Assembly: GCA_964035015.1 (NCBI GenBank)
Contig: OZ036004.1
Coordinates: 14,641,427 to 14,705,426 of the forward strand
From: Corallium rubrum
Lineage: Eukaryota > Cnidaria > Anthozoa > Scleralcyonacea > Coralliidae
Reading direction: 5' to 3'
DNA length: 64,000 nucleotides
Part shown: one piece after another, positions 12,328-22,917 of the stretch
Layout of the letters: each line of letters opens with the position of its first letter
Numbering within the stretch: the first letter of the stretch is position 1
The notes under the pieces: generated by a model
Database searches by the model: none
The model's input: only the letters and a program-made list of their open reading frames with translations
What the model was told of the DNA's origin: nothing
Program-made: the position numbers and the translations under genes

Positions 12328-14365
12328 TATATATGCTATATATATGCCCTCCTTCCAATATTAATTACAGTATATACATATGTTAAATAGAATGTCTTAT
12401 TTTTAACAGAGATGGTGCCAAGCATATCGGACAGAAGATTTTATTTGTGCTGTCAACACCAATAATGGCATTGAAAGACAGAACAAGTCATTTAAGTATG
12501 AATACCTTCTTGGTAACAAAGGATGCTCCCTAAGTGATATGCTAGATGTCCTCATTAATCGGTTTCTTCCAAAAAGTTACAGAAAGTAAGAAACTTGTTC
12601 CAAAATCATAGGTAGTAAATGGTGAATAATAAAATTCTTTAATATGGTACTGTACACAACCCTCTGCCATGCACCATTGGGGGTTTCCATTCCTGCACTT
12701 GTAAAATATTCTATACTGTAGAATCCTATTGAATCCAATGAGTGTTATTTCTTTTGTTTTTAGATACATTGAACTAAACGTGAGATCCCATGATGGATAC
12801 CGTGCCTACAATGAGCAGTTGCCCAAGTTCCTTCACAACAGACCAGCAAAAATGGTGTTGCATGTGATGAATCGATGGGAAAGTGATATCAGTAATGACA
12901 TGGTTCATACGGTATCTCCAGGAGTCTTTAATGTCCAGAGTTTACAGGAAAACATCAATATACCGTACACTATGGTGATGATAATGCACTCCCATACTGC
13001 AACTGTTTAGACTGGAGGCACAACAGACTTTTGTGTAAGCATTTCTGTGCTTGTATGAAAGCTTTCCCAGATTGGAGATGGGAAAGGTTAAGCCCAAAAT
13101 ATACCCAAAACCCACTGTTTTGTCTTGATGAAACTGTAATTACAACAGCCAATGTTCCAGAAACCCCGGTTATCAGTAATCCAAGCTCAGGTAACCCAGA
13201 GAAGTCATCACAAGATATTGATGATCACCAGTCACTGGCAGATGAAATGACCAACACTGATTTCATTCCACTTCCACCCAAGAAAACAAGTGGTAAGAAT
13301 GCTCTTCGGCTAAAATGTAGAAATAGGCTCAAAGAGCTGTCAAGCTTAACTTTCCTCATCAATGACAAACAGCACCTTGCTTCCCTTGCCAGTGATCTGA
13401 GTATGCTAGTGGAAAAGGCTCGAAATGCTGCACCACAAGAGGCAGGGATTATTGTTCAAACACCATCACCAAGCAAGCATCTCACCAAGCACAGAAGCAC
13501 GACAACCAAGAGTGGTCCTAAAAGACAGTCAAGTATTAAAAAGTTAAAAGCAAGATCATATGGCCGCCCAAAGCACCCATACAGTGGCCGGGTTGGAAAG
13601 TATGCTGAAATGATGAAAAAAAACTACAAAGCCAAAGTACCTCTTTGTTCTGAAAAAACAAAGAAAAGATGTTCTACTGTTAGCCAAACAAGCTGCTCAC
13701 CATGTAAAAAGCCATGTACCATTCAACCACAGTCTAACAGTTTTAAACCACAACCACAACCGTGGGTCAGTTTTACCAATTTGACGTTAACGTCACAGGA
13801 CAAATCTGACCTTATTTCAGGAAAAGACCTCAATGACAACCATATCAATGCTGCTCACCTGCTGCTAAAAAATCAATTTCCTCACCTGACTGGCCTAGTT
13901 GATACCCTGATAGTGTCACACCAAATGGCCACTACAAACAATTCAGTTGGTAATATGTCAAATGCAATTCAGATACATAATATCCCAGGTCACTGGCTTG
14001 TGTCACAATCCAACAGCCATGCACTGACAGTTTACGACTCTTATTCACCTGGGTTAACACGTCCTCTAACTGAACAGCTAATCTTCCTTTACAAGGATCT
14101 ACCAAAGAAGAGAGCATGTTTGATGGAAGTTAAATTTAGATGCTGCCAGAAGCAGGTTGGTTTCAGTGACTGTGGGTTATTTGCTATAGCAAATGCAACA
14201 GCTCTTGCCAATGGAATTGATCCAGGAACAATTGTTTTTGAGCAGAGCCACATGCGTGCACACTTCCAGGAATGCCTGGAACAAAGAGAAATTACTATGT
14301 TCCCTCATGGATCAAGAAAACCACATTGTTCTATTCAGGAGAAGACAATAATGATTAAATGCTGA
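8280..14365 (+). CDS. MULE transposase with SWIM zinc finger and Ulp1-like protease
   Basis: Transposase gene of the surrounding element, about 1,110 residues. Exons read from open frames and GT/AG junctions: 8280-8436, 9774-9958, 10104-10217, about 10318-10456, 10665-11388, 11878-12113, 12410-12585 and 12764-14365. Junction phases agree except at exon 4, where a 1-base indel or misread splice is possible. The N-terminal part (about residues 50-250) has CRPSIPYDGIPFVYVG and KKKDCPAAIYI and resembles the domain of calcium-responsive transcription factor. The DDE core shows LLDAT (about 362), MVDFAEEE (about 423), LLCDFHREKSW and NNGIERQNKSF (Glu about 538). The SWIM finger is YCNCLDW followed by LLCKH. 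The C-terminal protease triad is GHWLV (His), VYDSY (Asp), QVGFSDCGLF (Gln, Cys). A frameshift near 12960 precedes the SWIM motif. Family assignment is by motif only. Confidence 0.85.
8437..9773 (+). other. First intron of the MULE gene
   Basis: Begins GTAAGT after the first exon and ends at TTCAG before 9774. It holds a C homopolymer (about 8800-8820), a run resembling a short LINE 3' tail (TTGATTGATTGATTGA near 8896-8911), further C-rich tracts near 9040 and 9101-9113, and a C/T/A-rich stretch at 9120-9310 with scattered AACCCTAA-like words. No coding exon is visible. Confidence 0.6.
11660..11775. repeat. tRNA-like repeat fragment in a MULE intron
   Basis: On the minus strand, GTAGCTCAATGGTTAGAGCA resembles a tRNA A box. 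On the plus strand, AGGTTACAGTTTCATTCCCTG resembles a degenerate B box and is followed by a stem, CACTCAGAAACC then TTTTTCTGAGTG. This is the same layout as the tRNA-like repeats at 16055, 40140 and 42995, so it is a degenerate, rearranged member of that family. Confidence 0.45.
12249..12324. repeat. (TA)n microsatellite
   Basis: About 38 TA units inside the intron between the sixth and seventh exons of the MULE gene. Confidence 0.95.
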
Positions 14366-14750
14366 CTGCAAGTCTGCAACCAGCTGTAACTGTATATAAT
14401 ATAATATAGTGAAGTTTGCCTTTTATTCAAGTCTTTAAATAATATTTTGTGTTAAGCTGTCAGGCAGCAATATCAGATTGCCTTAATTAAACCAGGTTAA
14501 CTTCGTTCACTATCCAAACTTTGGGGATTGTCATGATTTGATTTTAATAGACACGAATGAAGCAAAGAGGACTGTATGACAAGAGATATATTAAATAAAG
14601 TTGTAGACACACTACGGTTGTTTAAGACTAATATAGTAACAACATAACTCACAAAATTACCTTTCGTCAGTTGATGTTTGTGGCTCGTTTCTGCCTTCTG
14701 GTATTTCACTTTGGTTATCACGATGACTATTCTGTTGAGTCAACAGTGTT
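14366..14750. other. MULE 3' noncoding region
   Basis: Follows the TGA of the transposase gene and runs to the right terminal repeat. AT-rich, with AATAAA-type words (for example TTAAATAAAG near 14590). No gene seen. Confidence 0.6.
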
Positions 14751-14850
14751 GTCGGTCTTCGCTCGCGTACAATTTCCGAAGATTTCAACGAACTCGTACT
14801 CAGTCTCCTCACGAAAACCTTATTTTAAAGTATACGTTCTAGCGATCACC
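14751..14850 (-). repeat. MULE right terminal inverted repeat, 100 bp
   Basis: Reverse complement of 8012-8111, ending GCGATCACC directly against the right target duplication. Confidence 0.93.
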
Positions 14851-14860
14851 ATTCCACGAC
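14851..14860. repeat. Target-site duplication, right (ATTCCACGAC)
   Basis: Exact copy of 8002-8011 directly outside the right terminal repeat. Confidence 0.93.
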
Positions 14861-15507
14861 CCCAAATATAAACCCTCCCCCAAAAAATAAACCCACCCCC
14901 AAAACAACCGTCTGCTTCGCAGGCTAAAAGAATATTGGCAGGAGTTCTTCTTCGGAATCAACTAGAAAGTTGCATGAACCCCCACAAACGACATATTTTT
15001 GGAAAGTATATTGATAAAAAAAATCAAAAATGAAGGTTACAAACACTTTTGAGGTCACGTGACTTAGTTAGCTATCCAAGATTGTGGCAATTAACAAAAT
15101 TTTTTGAAACTTAAAGGAATTGTACCCTATAAGCACAACTATTTCACATAATATCAGTAAAATAACACCACAGCAAATAAAAAAACCAGGTCGAAATGTA
15201 CTTGTATAGCAAATTTCAGCAACTTCGCATGAATAATGAAGACGTTAAGCCTTGTCGAAGGCAGATGTAGGCCCCATAATGGAGTAACAACTCTGTGGGA
15301 CTTCCCTGCCACTAGTGCCAAAGTTTATAAATGAATGAAATAAAATAAATATATGTCAGCGCCATCTCCAAGGTAGAACACGTCCAAAACAGCCAATATA
15401 TTTCACGTTCAAAATCAATACAATTTACAACCTTACAAAACTCAATCAATGAAAGAAAATGCTGACCATCAGCTTCCTGTCCATTATAACCACCGAGATT
15501 GTCCTCC
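14861..15507. other. Noncoding interval
   Basis: AT-rich with C-rich patches (AACCCTCCCCCAAAAAATAA). Contains one copy (about 15365-15425) of a segment starting CTCCAAGGTAGAACACGT, repeated at about 15690-15750. No gene recognised. Confidence 0.4.
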
Positions 15508-15693
15508 TCAGGATGGTATTTCGTTCTCGTCAGGATCCGAATCGTCATGGCTGATTTCTTGTTCATATGTCTCGTTGCAATCGGGATTTGAATCGTCGTC
15601 ATCCTCCCCTGACAATTCGCTTCCATCAAAAATGTCATCAATGATTCGAAGTACTTCTTTCGGATCATTGATTAGGTAACCTCTTAGCTCCAT
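15508..15693 (-). pseudogene. Acidic reading frame, unrecognised
   Basis: A 60-odd codon frame starting MELRGYLINDPKEVLRIIDD and continuing into a strongly acidic tract (SGEDDDDSNPD, HDDSDPDENE). Acidic amino-terminal tracts of this sort occur in piggyBac-type transposases, but no catalytic domain follows, so this is at most a remnant. A repeated segment brackets it (about 15365-15425 and 15690-15750), which suggests a local duplication or small mobile element. Function unknown. Confidence 0.25.
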
Positions 15694-16054
15694 CTCCAAG
15701 GTAGAACACGTTTAAAACAGCCAATATTCACATTCAAAATCACTACAATTTACGACCATCAATGGCGGAAAACGCTGACCAATGTTCCCTAGAGGGTGTC
15801 CAATTGTCTCAATCCACGACAGCCCCGTCTAAATCTCTATTATTGATTATTCAGACAGATAATATATGCAGTTCTGGTCCGTCAAAAAAGTGCGCGACCG
15901 GATATTAAAGGTTAATTATGTACTTTGCCGAGATTAGTTTTAGCTCAACAAAAGGACCGCATGCTCTGCATGGATACAAGATTATTGTGACATATATACG
16001 CTTTGACTTGTTCTAAGGTATAAATATCGCGCAAACAACCTCGATCTGCTATAC

Positions 16055-16132
16055 GAGTTTTAGTAGCTCAATGGTTAGAACCTCCGGCTAGTATTTGGAA
16101 GGTTGCGGATTCGATTCCCGTCTGGAGCTCAG
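16055..16132 (+). repeat. tRNA-like sequence, probably a SINE head
   Basis: Shows an A-box-like TAGCTCAATGGTTAGAA and a B-box-like GCGGATTCGATTCCCG at tRNA spacing. GGAGCTCAGACTTTTCTTAG follows, a stem-like tail shared with other copies in this window. The acceptor ends do not pair convincingly, so I read it as a tRNA-derived repeat and not a working tRNA gene. Confidence 0.5.
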
Positions 16133-16426
16133 ACTTTTCTTAGTTTAGCTACTTACGACAGCTTGTGCAGCTAAAACAAATACTGAAAATACCTTGAAAA
16201 CAATTTTAAAAAAAAAGATACGGAAAAGTGTTAAAGGTCTTCGTTCACCCTTTCATGCACAAGTTCTTTCAAATTCGATAAACTTAATTTACATTGCCAA
16301 TCTCCTTTAAACTCTTATTTGACGCGTTATGCTAACTAATTAAATTGCCAAAAAGGTGAAAAGATTTTCGGGCTATATTTCAGCAATTATCATTAAAAAC
16401 GAACGTCAGGACATTACATATAAACC

Positions 16427-16822
16427 CTCCACAGTTTTTAGTTCCCTGTTTATAGGGCGGAAAAACAGTAAAATTATTTTACAGTTTTGGATTTGGTAGT
16501 TTTGTTTCCGAGATATATCTCTTTGAACATTGGCAAAAAGTTCTATTCGCTGGAAATTGCCGCAAATGCTATTTGGTCAATATTGGGACTGGTAACTACC
16601 GATGTGACGTCATTTCCTCATTAATTCTATTGTTGACAACGGAATTAATGAGGAAATGACGTCACATCAGTAGTTAGCAGTCCCAATATTGACCAAAGAG
16701 CATTTGCGGCATGCAAAGAGATATAGCTCGGAAACAAAACAACCAAATCAAAAACTGTACAATAACTTTACAACTGTTTCCCCCTCTAAACAGGGAACTA
16801 AAAACTGTGGAGGGTTTATATG
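16427..16822. repeat. 396-bp near-perfect palindrome (fold-back MITE)
   Basis: The two halves are reverse complements over almost their full length. The left end reads CATATAAACCCTCCACAG, mirrored at the right, with a small loop around TCTATTGTTGACAACGG near 16625-16645. There are a few mismatches and short indels. The centre carries TGACGTCATTTCCTCATTAA in both orientations. There is no coding capacity. The form matches a fold-back or miniature inverted-repeat element, but I cannot define a target duplication beyond a possible TA. Confidence 0.85.
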
Positions 16823-19800
16823 CACTTTAACTAACTTCATCATACTATTTTTCCAAGAATGAGTGCGACGCACCTTAGAAACCAACTCCAGAGTCCATGT
16901 ACTAATCCAATCGCTGAAGTTCTTGCCATTGTTGCTATAGTATATTGGTTTCGTTAATTTTACTCGATTTGGCAGGGCAGAATGAACGTATCTAAGATTT
17001 TAAAGAAAAAAGATAATAAAAATAAGAATCATAAACTAAAACCGAAATCCCCTTCCTACAACAGTAACTCTAATTCCGGTGTTAGCAATAAGCCCTGAGT
17101 TTATACTACACTATAAGTGAGTGCACCAGACTTTACTGAAAATATGCCAAAGGGGGATTTTTGTTGACCGGGTATTTAATTTGGCTTATTAGAATTTAAA
17201 ATATCTCTAATCACTAAGCGGGTGCACCGTCTTACGGTCTAAGATATCAGGAATCAGCACGGTAAGACGACGACGGCAATCTAAAGTTCAGTATCTAGCA
17301 GAAAGCACGAATCATTTACGTAGTGTTGAATGCTTAAAGTATGTTTTTCGACATCCAAGAGCTTTAGAGTTCTAAAAGGATTTTGTCGCATATAGTTGAA
17401 GTCAAACTCAACTAACAGGCTTCGCCGTTTCACGAGTTAACGTCCGAGGACGCTCCGGACGTTAAAATAATGTGAATAACGTTGTATGTAGAAAGTGGGG
17501 GGGGGGGGGGGGGGCGTTAGGATTATTCTTGGGACTAAAAATTATTCATTTTCTTTGTTGAGTGAGGAAAATTCTATTGTATTAAAGACGTTGTCCTGAC
17601 GTTCGCTAAAGTTCCCTATTGAGCTCTAGCAGGTGACGTCAAAGTCCCCATGTTGTTTGGCAACTTCAAAGTACTAACGTTAAGTGGACCAAATAATGAA
17701 TGGTAATCCTTTTGTTTATGTGGATTTGCCACTCAGCTTGGGAACAAGTGAAAGAGCACAATAGGCAGTAAACTCGCCAGGTATTAGGGTAATAGGTACT
17801 CGCTGCAAAAATAAGGCCTGCAATTTATTCTTCGTCTTTTAAAAAGTATCATTTATCCGGGAATGTTGTCGACACTGATTTGGCCTTTGCACTTGATCGT
17901 TAAAATATCTCAAGGCGGGATTTTTTTGATCACTAAAACCTAATCATTAAACAGTGCTCAAGACTTTAAAATATTCCAAAGCGGAATTTTCTTGACCTAA
18001 CCCATCCAAAACTCTATATAACCCAACACCGCTGCCAAAAATTTTGCGCCAGCGCGACATCCGAACTTGTACCTCAAAAAAGAGCGGGAAAACACTGAAA
18101 TATTTAGACGGGAGTCCCATACAAAAGTTGAAATCACAAGCATACCACCAAAACGTTAAGGTAGGTAATTTGTACATATCGTCTTTGTATAAAGGAACAA
18201 AAAATCCTTAAAAAAGGTACAATTATGCCTTATTGGAAGCACTCTAGCCGATGCGGAACGACTTGTTCCTAAATTAGGCCGGAGTCAAATAAGAACAAAG
18301 CGTTCCGCTTGAATATATTCCTCTTCGAAACGCAGCGAGTACTGAAATGTGAGCGGTACAAACAGTTCCCCCAGATGCCGTTGATAAAATCAGTACGAAG
18401 TATTGCCAACTTTCAGCGGGAACTTAAATGTCGTTCTCATTTAGTAAAAATACAATCATTGACAAAATTAGTTGAAACGACTTGAGTGAATCATGCCATG
18501 TTAATTGCTAGGCCTCTTTTTTGCATGAATTGCTATCCCCCCGTCCCCCCTTTTCAATGTTGATACTCTGAACATTTAAATGTAATGGCAGGTGACTGAG
18601 TGCAAATTGCAAACGTTTTGAGGTCCACAACATTGAAGTGGGGGGAAGGGGGAACATGAAACCATTTCATGTTAGCTTTGTTTCAAGAATTATGTCAATG
18701 ATTGTAGGTACACTCAGGCGTGCATGTATCTACTGCTTTAATGGCCATGCAGCTACAGTAAACACAATAACGCAAACCGCGCGTAGTTATTACAACTTTG
18801 TTATCATGGCTGGAAAACAACATTGTGGACGAAATTTTCCTAGCTCTTTAACGAGCTTGTTTATTTCCTTAGACAATGTTAAGAAGTCGTAACCAAGTTG
18901 TGTGTTACATGTTTGCCATTAGTACTTTGAAAGTTGGAAATTTTCAACTTATAAAGCAAACTGAACAATTATACACGCTCCCCCGCGCGGGCAAAACTCA
19001 CGTAATGGCAAACAACCTTTATGTGGAGTGTGGACTATTACTGACTAACACTCTAATCACACGCGCAACGACGGTTTAATCTTTGTCAGCTCTTACCAGT
19101 TCACCAGCAGCTCAGGCAATACGTTTTCTTCGGATTTTTGATCAACATTTAAGCGTGAACACATTCAGAACACATGGAATTCTGACCAAAAAACTAGACA
19201 CAAAGACGTTTTATTTTCAGTCTGACAATGGGGTTCCGTTCTGATTGGATTTCTGACCAGAATATCGCTTTGTTCGAATATTTTACTGATTCGCCAGCGC
19301 GAGCACGTTCACAACACATGAATTGTTATGATTGCCAACACACGCCACGAATTTCTTACAATTTGTAGCACGACATGAGTGACAAGTCCGTTTTCGCGAA
19401 TACTGGTTGCAAAACCATATCCCTATGTCATGAGCGCAAGCTCGCGGTCAATGCTTAATTAACATGCAAGGTACGTTGTCGTGTTTAGTAGTTCAACATC
19501 ACGTAAATAGTGTTATTATATAATTATTCCGTAACGCGCCTCGACTTTCTCGCCCAAACGACAAGCTTTCCATGGACGAAGGGACAGAGCGTCGTCTGAT
19601 CGTATTTCTGATAGCCATTCAGTGCTCAACTCAGTGCGAACATGTTCACAACACACTGTAAACATAGGATATCCTACTCGCTCTGATCGGATTTTACAAT
19701 CAACACGACTACGCTATAATTTAAAATCACTTTGGAAAACGACGTGATCTACAGTGTTCGGTAAGTTGTTGGGGCACCCTGCATTTTCATTGGCTCCGAA

Positions 19801-19875
19801 GGCATCATCCTCTAACACTCGGTACAATGTCGCTTCACCATGCATTCTCATTGGCTCCGAAGGCATTCTATTGTT
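16823..19875. other. Long noncoding interval
   Basis: No gene, RNA or obvious transposon is visible. It contains a G homopolymer at about 17499-17515 and moderately GC-richer stretches, for example around 18960-19000 and 19540-19620. Short open frames here have no family features or coding signature. Confidence 0.5.
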
Positions 19876-19895
19876 AACAACAACAGCAACAACAA

Positions 19896-19927
<32 letters not shown>

Positions 19928-19985
19928 GCAACAGCACAGCAACAGCAACAGCACAGCAACAACAGCAACAGCAACAGCAACACTC
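19876..19985. repeat. Imperfect CAG/CAA trinucleotide repeat
   Basis: Alternating AACAGC and AACAAC units with a few GC interruptions. A Thr/Ala/Gln-rich frame through it reflects the repeat only. Confidence 0.9.
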
Positions 19986-20175
19986 AACTGGCCGATAGCA
20001 TAATATCTACTAGCGCATGGACAGTACATACAAAATCAGCACCCATTGTGTTGTTTAACCAAAAATTATCAACACTATAGGCCACTACACCTATCCTACC
20101 GACCATTTCTCATAAAAAAGGATTGGAAAACACTACAACACAGCAAATGAGAACAAAAACAGGAAAACGAGGACA

Positions 20176-20336
<161 letters not shown>

Positions 20337-20797
20337 AGTAAAAATACAAATAATAATCATCACAGTACTTTGAATGAAGGTGTAGTTTTAACACTTCTCG
20401 TATGTGATCTGGAAGTTCACGCCATATCTTTTGGCCGATACTAAAAAACAAAAACGAGAAAGGTGATACAAATCAGTTAACAATAACTTTTACAATAACT
20501 TTCTGATGGAGTAAATAATGGTAATTAATTAGGCTACTAGAAATATGTTAACACAACAACCCCTCGCCCAGGATTACACGAATTTTTGTAAAATTTATAT
20601 CCTTCGGATAACCCTCTGATTAGATTAGAATAGAAAAACACCTTCGCGCTTTGGGAACAATTCAAAATATAGTTTTAAACTTTATTAAAGTATAATATTT
20701 GAAATAAAAAAAGTTGTTTAACTCTAATTTTAAAAGAAAAAGGTAATAAATAACAAAGAAACTTTTCAGAAAATAACAAAGACAATATTCAGCCAAA

Positions 20798-20882
20798 TTG
20801 CCTCTCGGAACGAGATTGGGTTTGAACTCGACTATTTTGCGTGCGAACTGACGATGTTACCACCAGGCTACTGAATCAAGCG
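20798..20882 (-). repeat. tRNA-like sequence
   Basis: On the minus strand TAGCCTGGTGGTAACATCG fits an A box and GAGTTCAAACCCAAT fits a B box, with tRNA-like spacing. Probably a tRNA-derived repeat, or less likely a decayed tRNA gene. Confidence 0.4.
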
Positions 20883-21620
20883 TTGAAATATCAACAAAAT
20901 ATTAGAGTTATATTTTTCAGTTCTTTTTTTCCATGTTGAATGTTTTCAAATTCATTTAGAATGGAAAAAACAAATTTCGTTGTGTTAAAACTATTTTCAC
21001 GTGAAAGAATTCTTTTCATGCAGACTCGGCAGCAATTATATGTTTAACAGACGAAGAATTGCTCCTTCGCCGATTTTTACGCCAAATTATAAACAAGCTA
21101 CGCTACGTTTTACAAGTGGTTTTATCAAAGGGAAATATTTAAAAGGAGATAAAACGGCAGCCAACAACGGGCAAGCGAAAACATAACGGATACGTTTAAA
21201 ATTCTTTAAGGACACACGGAATTAAAAACAAAATTATTGTAACAGTGACAGGAAACTCGAACAGCATTGCTACTAAATGTTCGTGATTTAATACTGAAAG
21301 CGGCAGCTCTATATTTTTTCCGTAAGCTTAACCTTTTCAATCTTTTGAGTTTCGGTGTGACGGGTTTTCTTCTACTAAGGATGTTGTTCTGCTTTATACG
21401 TAGACGTTGATTTGTTTCTGTTCTTTTAAAAGTGACATACGTTTCCCAAAAGCTCCTTTCTCAAGTCTTTTTGTCAAGAATAAATTATGTTGTTAGTTCA
21501 ATCTTTTTGTCAAGAACTCTATTGTCCCCAGTGCCCCACAATCTTTACCGCGCAGGTCCGTCCACACATATATACAAATAAATATTCAGATCACAGATAT
21601 TGGCATTGTCTGCTTTTCTA

Positions 21621-21710
21621 CACGCGTGTAAAATGGACCCCACGCGTGTCGAGATTAGCACCCTCACCGGGCTCTGGGCCTTCGGCCCTACGCCTGGGCT
21701 CGGGGACAAT
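21621..21710 (+). repeat. GC-rich dispersed repeat, copy 1
   Basis: Reads CACGCGTGTA then CGAGATTAGCACCCTCACC and GGGCCTTCGGCCCTACGCC. Close copies occur at 31984-32078 (plus) and 45413-45485 (minus). Contains a GGGCC-TTC-GGCCC hairpin. Probably the core of a short interspersed element. Confidence 0.6.
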
Positions 21711-21862
21711 AAATGCGGTATTAAAATACGACGAAAAATGCAGATATCGAGAAATCTCACAAATGTCTCTCACCAATCCTTATATCAAAGATTCGAAAAA
21801 TAAAATAAAATGTGGTTATAATACAGAAAGTTGTTTTCAGCCATCTCATTTAACTTACACCA

Positions 21863-22815
21863 TCAACAGAATGGGAAACATCTAACAAAGCTGACACACA
21901 GACTTTCGATATTTTGGTATAGCCTACGTATCAAGTACAGTACAGGTGTAGTAATGTGAAACAAAGGGAAAACGTACAATTGAAATAATGGGAGCTTTGG
22001 ATACATTGAAAACCCAATTCATAAATTGCACCATTGGTTTAGCTGCCTCAAACCAAGTATAATAATATTGGGCAAGATAAACAACACAACGTCAACCAAC
22101 AAAAGCGCGACCAGTTTTGAAAACCTCTTTTCGGTGTCTAACCGTTTCTTCACCGCTTTGTAGCTATTGCTGTTCGGATCCGTGCTTTGCCTTCTGAGGT
22201 TGTGGACTTCTACTTGCAGTCGTTTAACACGGAGCCAAGTTTTGAGGTCGGTAACGGCAATGGCTGCGACAAGAACGAAGACGAGTGGTAGTAGCATCAA
22301 GAGTGTAAAAGGCTGAGAGTGAAAACCCTTTATCCTTAATACAAATTCAGCGACTAAAATATCGCTTAAAAACCACGAAGAAACGACTGCGACTAATACT
22401 CGGCTTTTTGTGATCAATGCGGAATACCTTATTGGTAAACAGACCAAAAGATGTCGATCAATGGACAGCAAAAATACGCCCAGTACAGCGGTATTCAACG
22501 AAAAGACCATTATATAGATATTCAAATATAGTGTACCATTCAATATATAGTGTTATTACACTTAAGCCAAACGATAAGGCTGGAGTAAGACCAAGCAAAG
22601 CGAGATTAAACAGAAGATAGGAAGATGGAGAGCGAAAGCACTTCAGAGGATCTTTCAGTATCGTCGTAAGCAATATAAGATTCATAATAGCGGGAGATAG
22701 ATGCAATGTTATGAAGAGAGGGTTCACTAATAGGCTCCATGCATGATAGCAGATTCTGTTTATACTGCATTCCTGTCGACGAGGACAGATTACTAGTAGT
22801 GTTAACCATTCTCAA
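21863..22815 (-). pseudogene. Class A G-protein-coupled receptor, decayed
   Basis: An intronless seven-transmembrane receptor of about 317 codons. The amino terminus (22815-22730) has N-glycosylation motifs (NTTSNLSSS). Then come TM1 (SPAIMNLILLTTIL), TM2 (SPSSYLLFNLALLGLTPALS), TM3 ending in SIDRHLLVCLPIRYS (the DRH form of the DRY motif), TM4 (VVSSWFLSDILVAEFVL), TM5 (LLMLLPLVFVLVAAIAV) and TM6 (LVALLLVDVVLFILPNIII). After an in-frame TGA at 22019-22021 the frame continues with TM7 (TPVLYLIRRLYQ, an NPxxY variant) to a TGA at 21863-21865. Frames change between the amino terminus and TM1 (near 22730) and between TM2 and TM3 (near 22540). Three breaks make it a pseudogene. Ligand unknown; the compact single-exon form fits the large cnidarian receptor families. 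Confidence 0.8.
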
Positions 22816-22917
22816 TCACTGTTACGCCGTTGTGGGGAACGGGCCTATATAGGTCCAAAAAAGAACCAAAAACGTCGCAGAACTGATGAACAGCGAGATT
22901 GTTTATCAGATTGATTT

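Larger units (their letters stand above)
8012..14850 (+). mobile_element. Mutator-like element (MULE) with complete ends
   Basis: A 6,839-bp DNA transposon. Its outer 100 bp (8012-8111) is repeated in inverted orientation at 14751-14850 with only a few mismatches. Both ends start GGTGATCGCTAGAACGTATA, and a perfect 10-bp duplication flanks them. Inside is one multi-exon plus-strand gene whose product has a MULE-type DDE core, a SWIM zinc finger and a Ulp1-like protease domain. The well-matched ends and exact duplication indicate fairly recent transposition. Introns have collected low-complexity tracts and a tRNA-like fragment. The gene carries a frameshift, so this copy may now depend on transposase supplied elsewhere. 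Confidence 0.92.

Noticed and set aside
16055-16132. Functional tRNA gene
   Set aside because: A and B boxes are present, but the acceptor stem does not pair well and the anticodon is not convincing; a repeat family is a better explanation.
18638-19079. Two short plus-strand frames in the 17-20 kb interval
   Set aside because: Below 90 codons, no recognisable domain, and no splice or promoter support.
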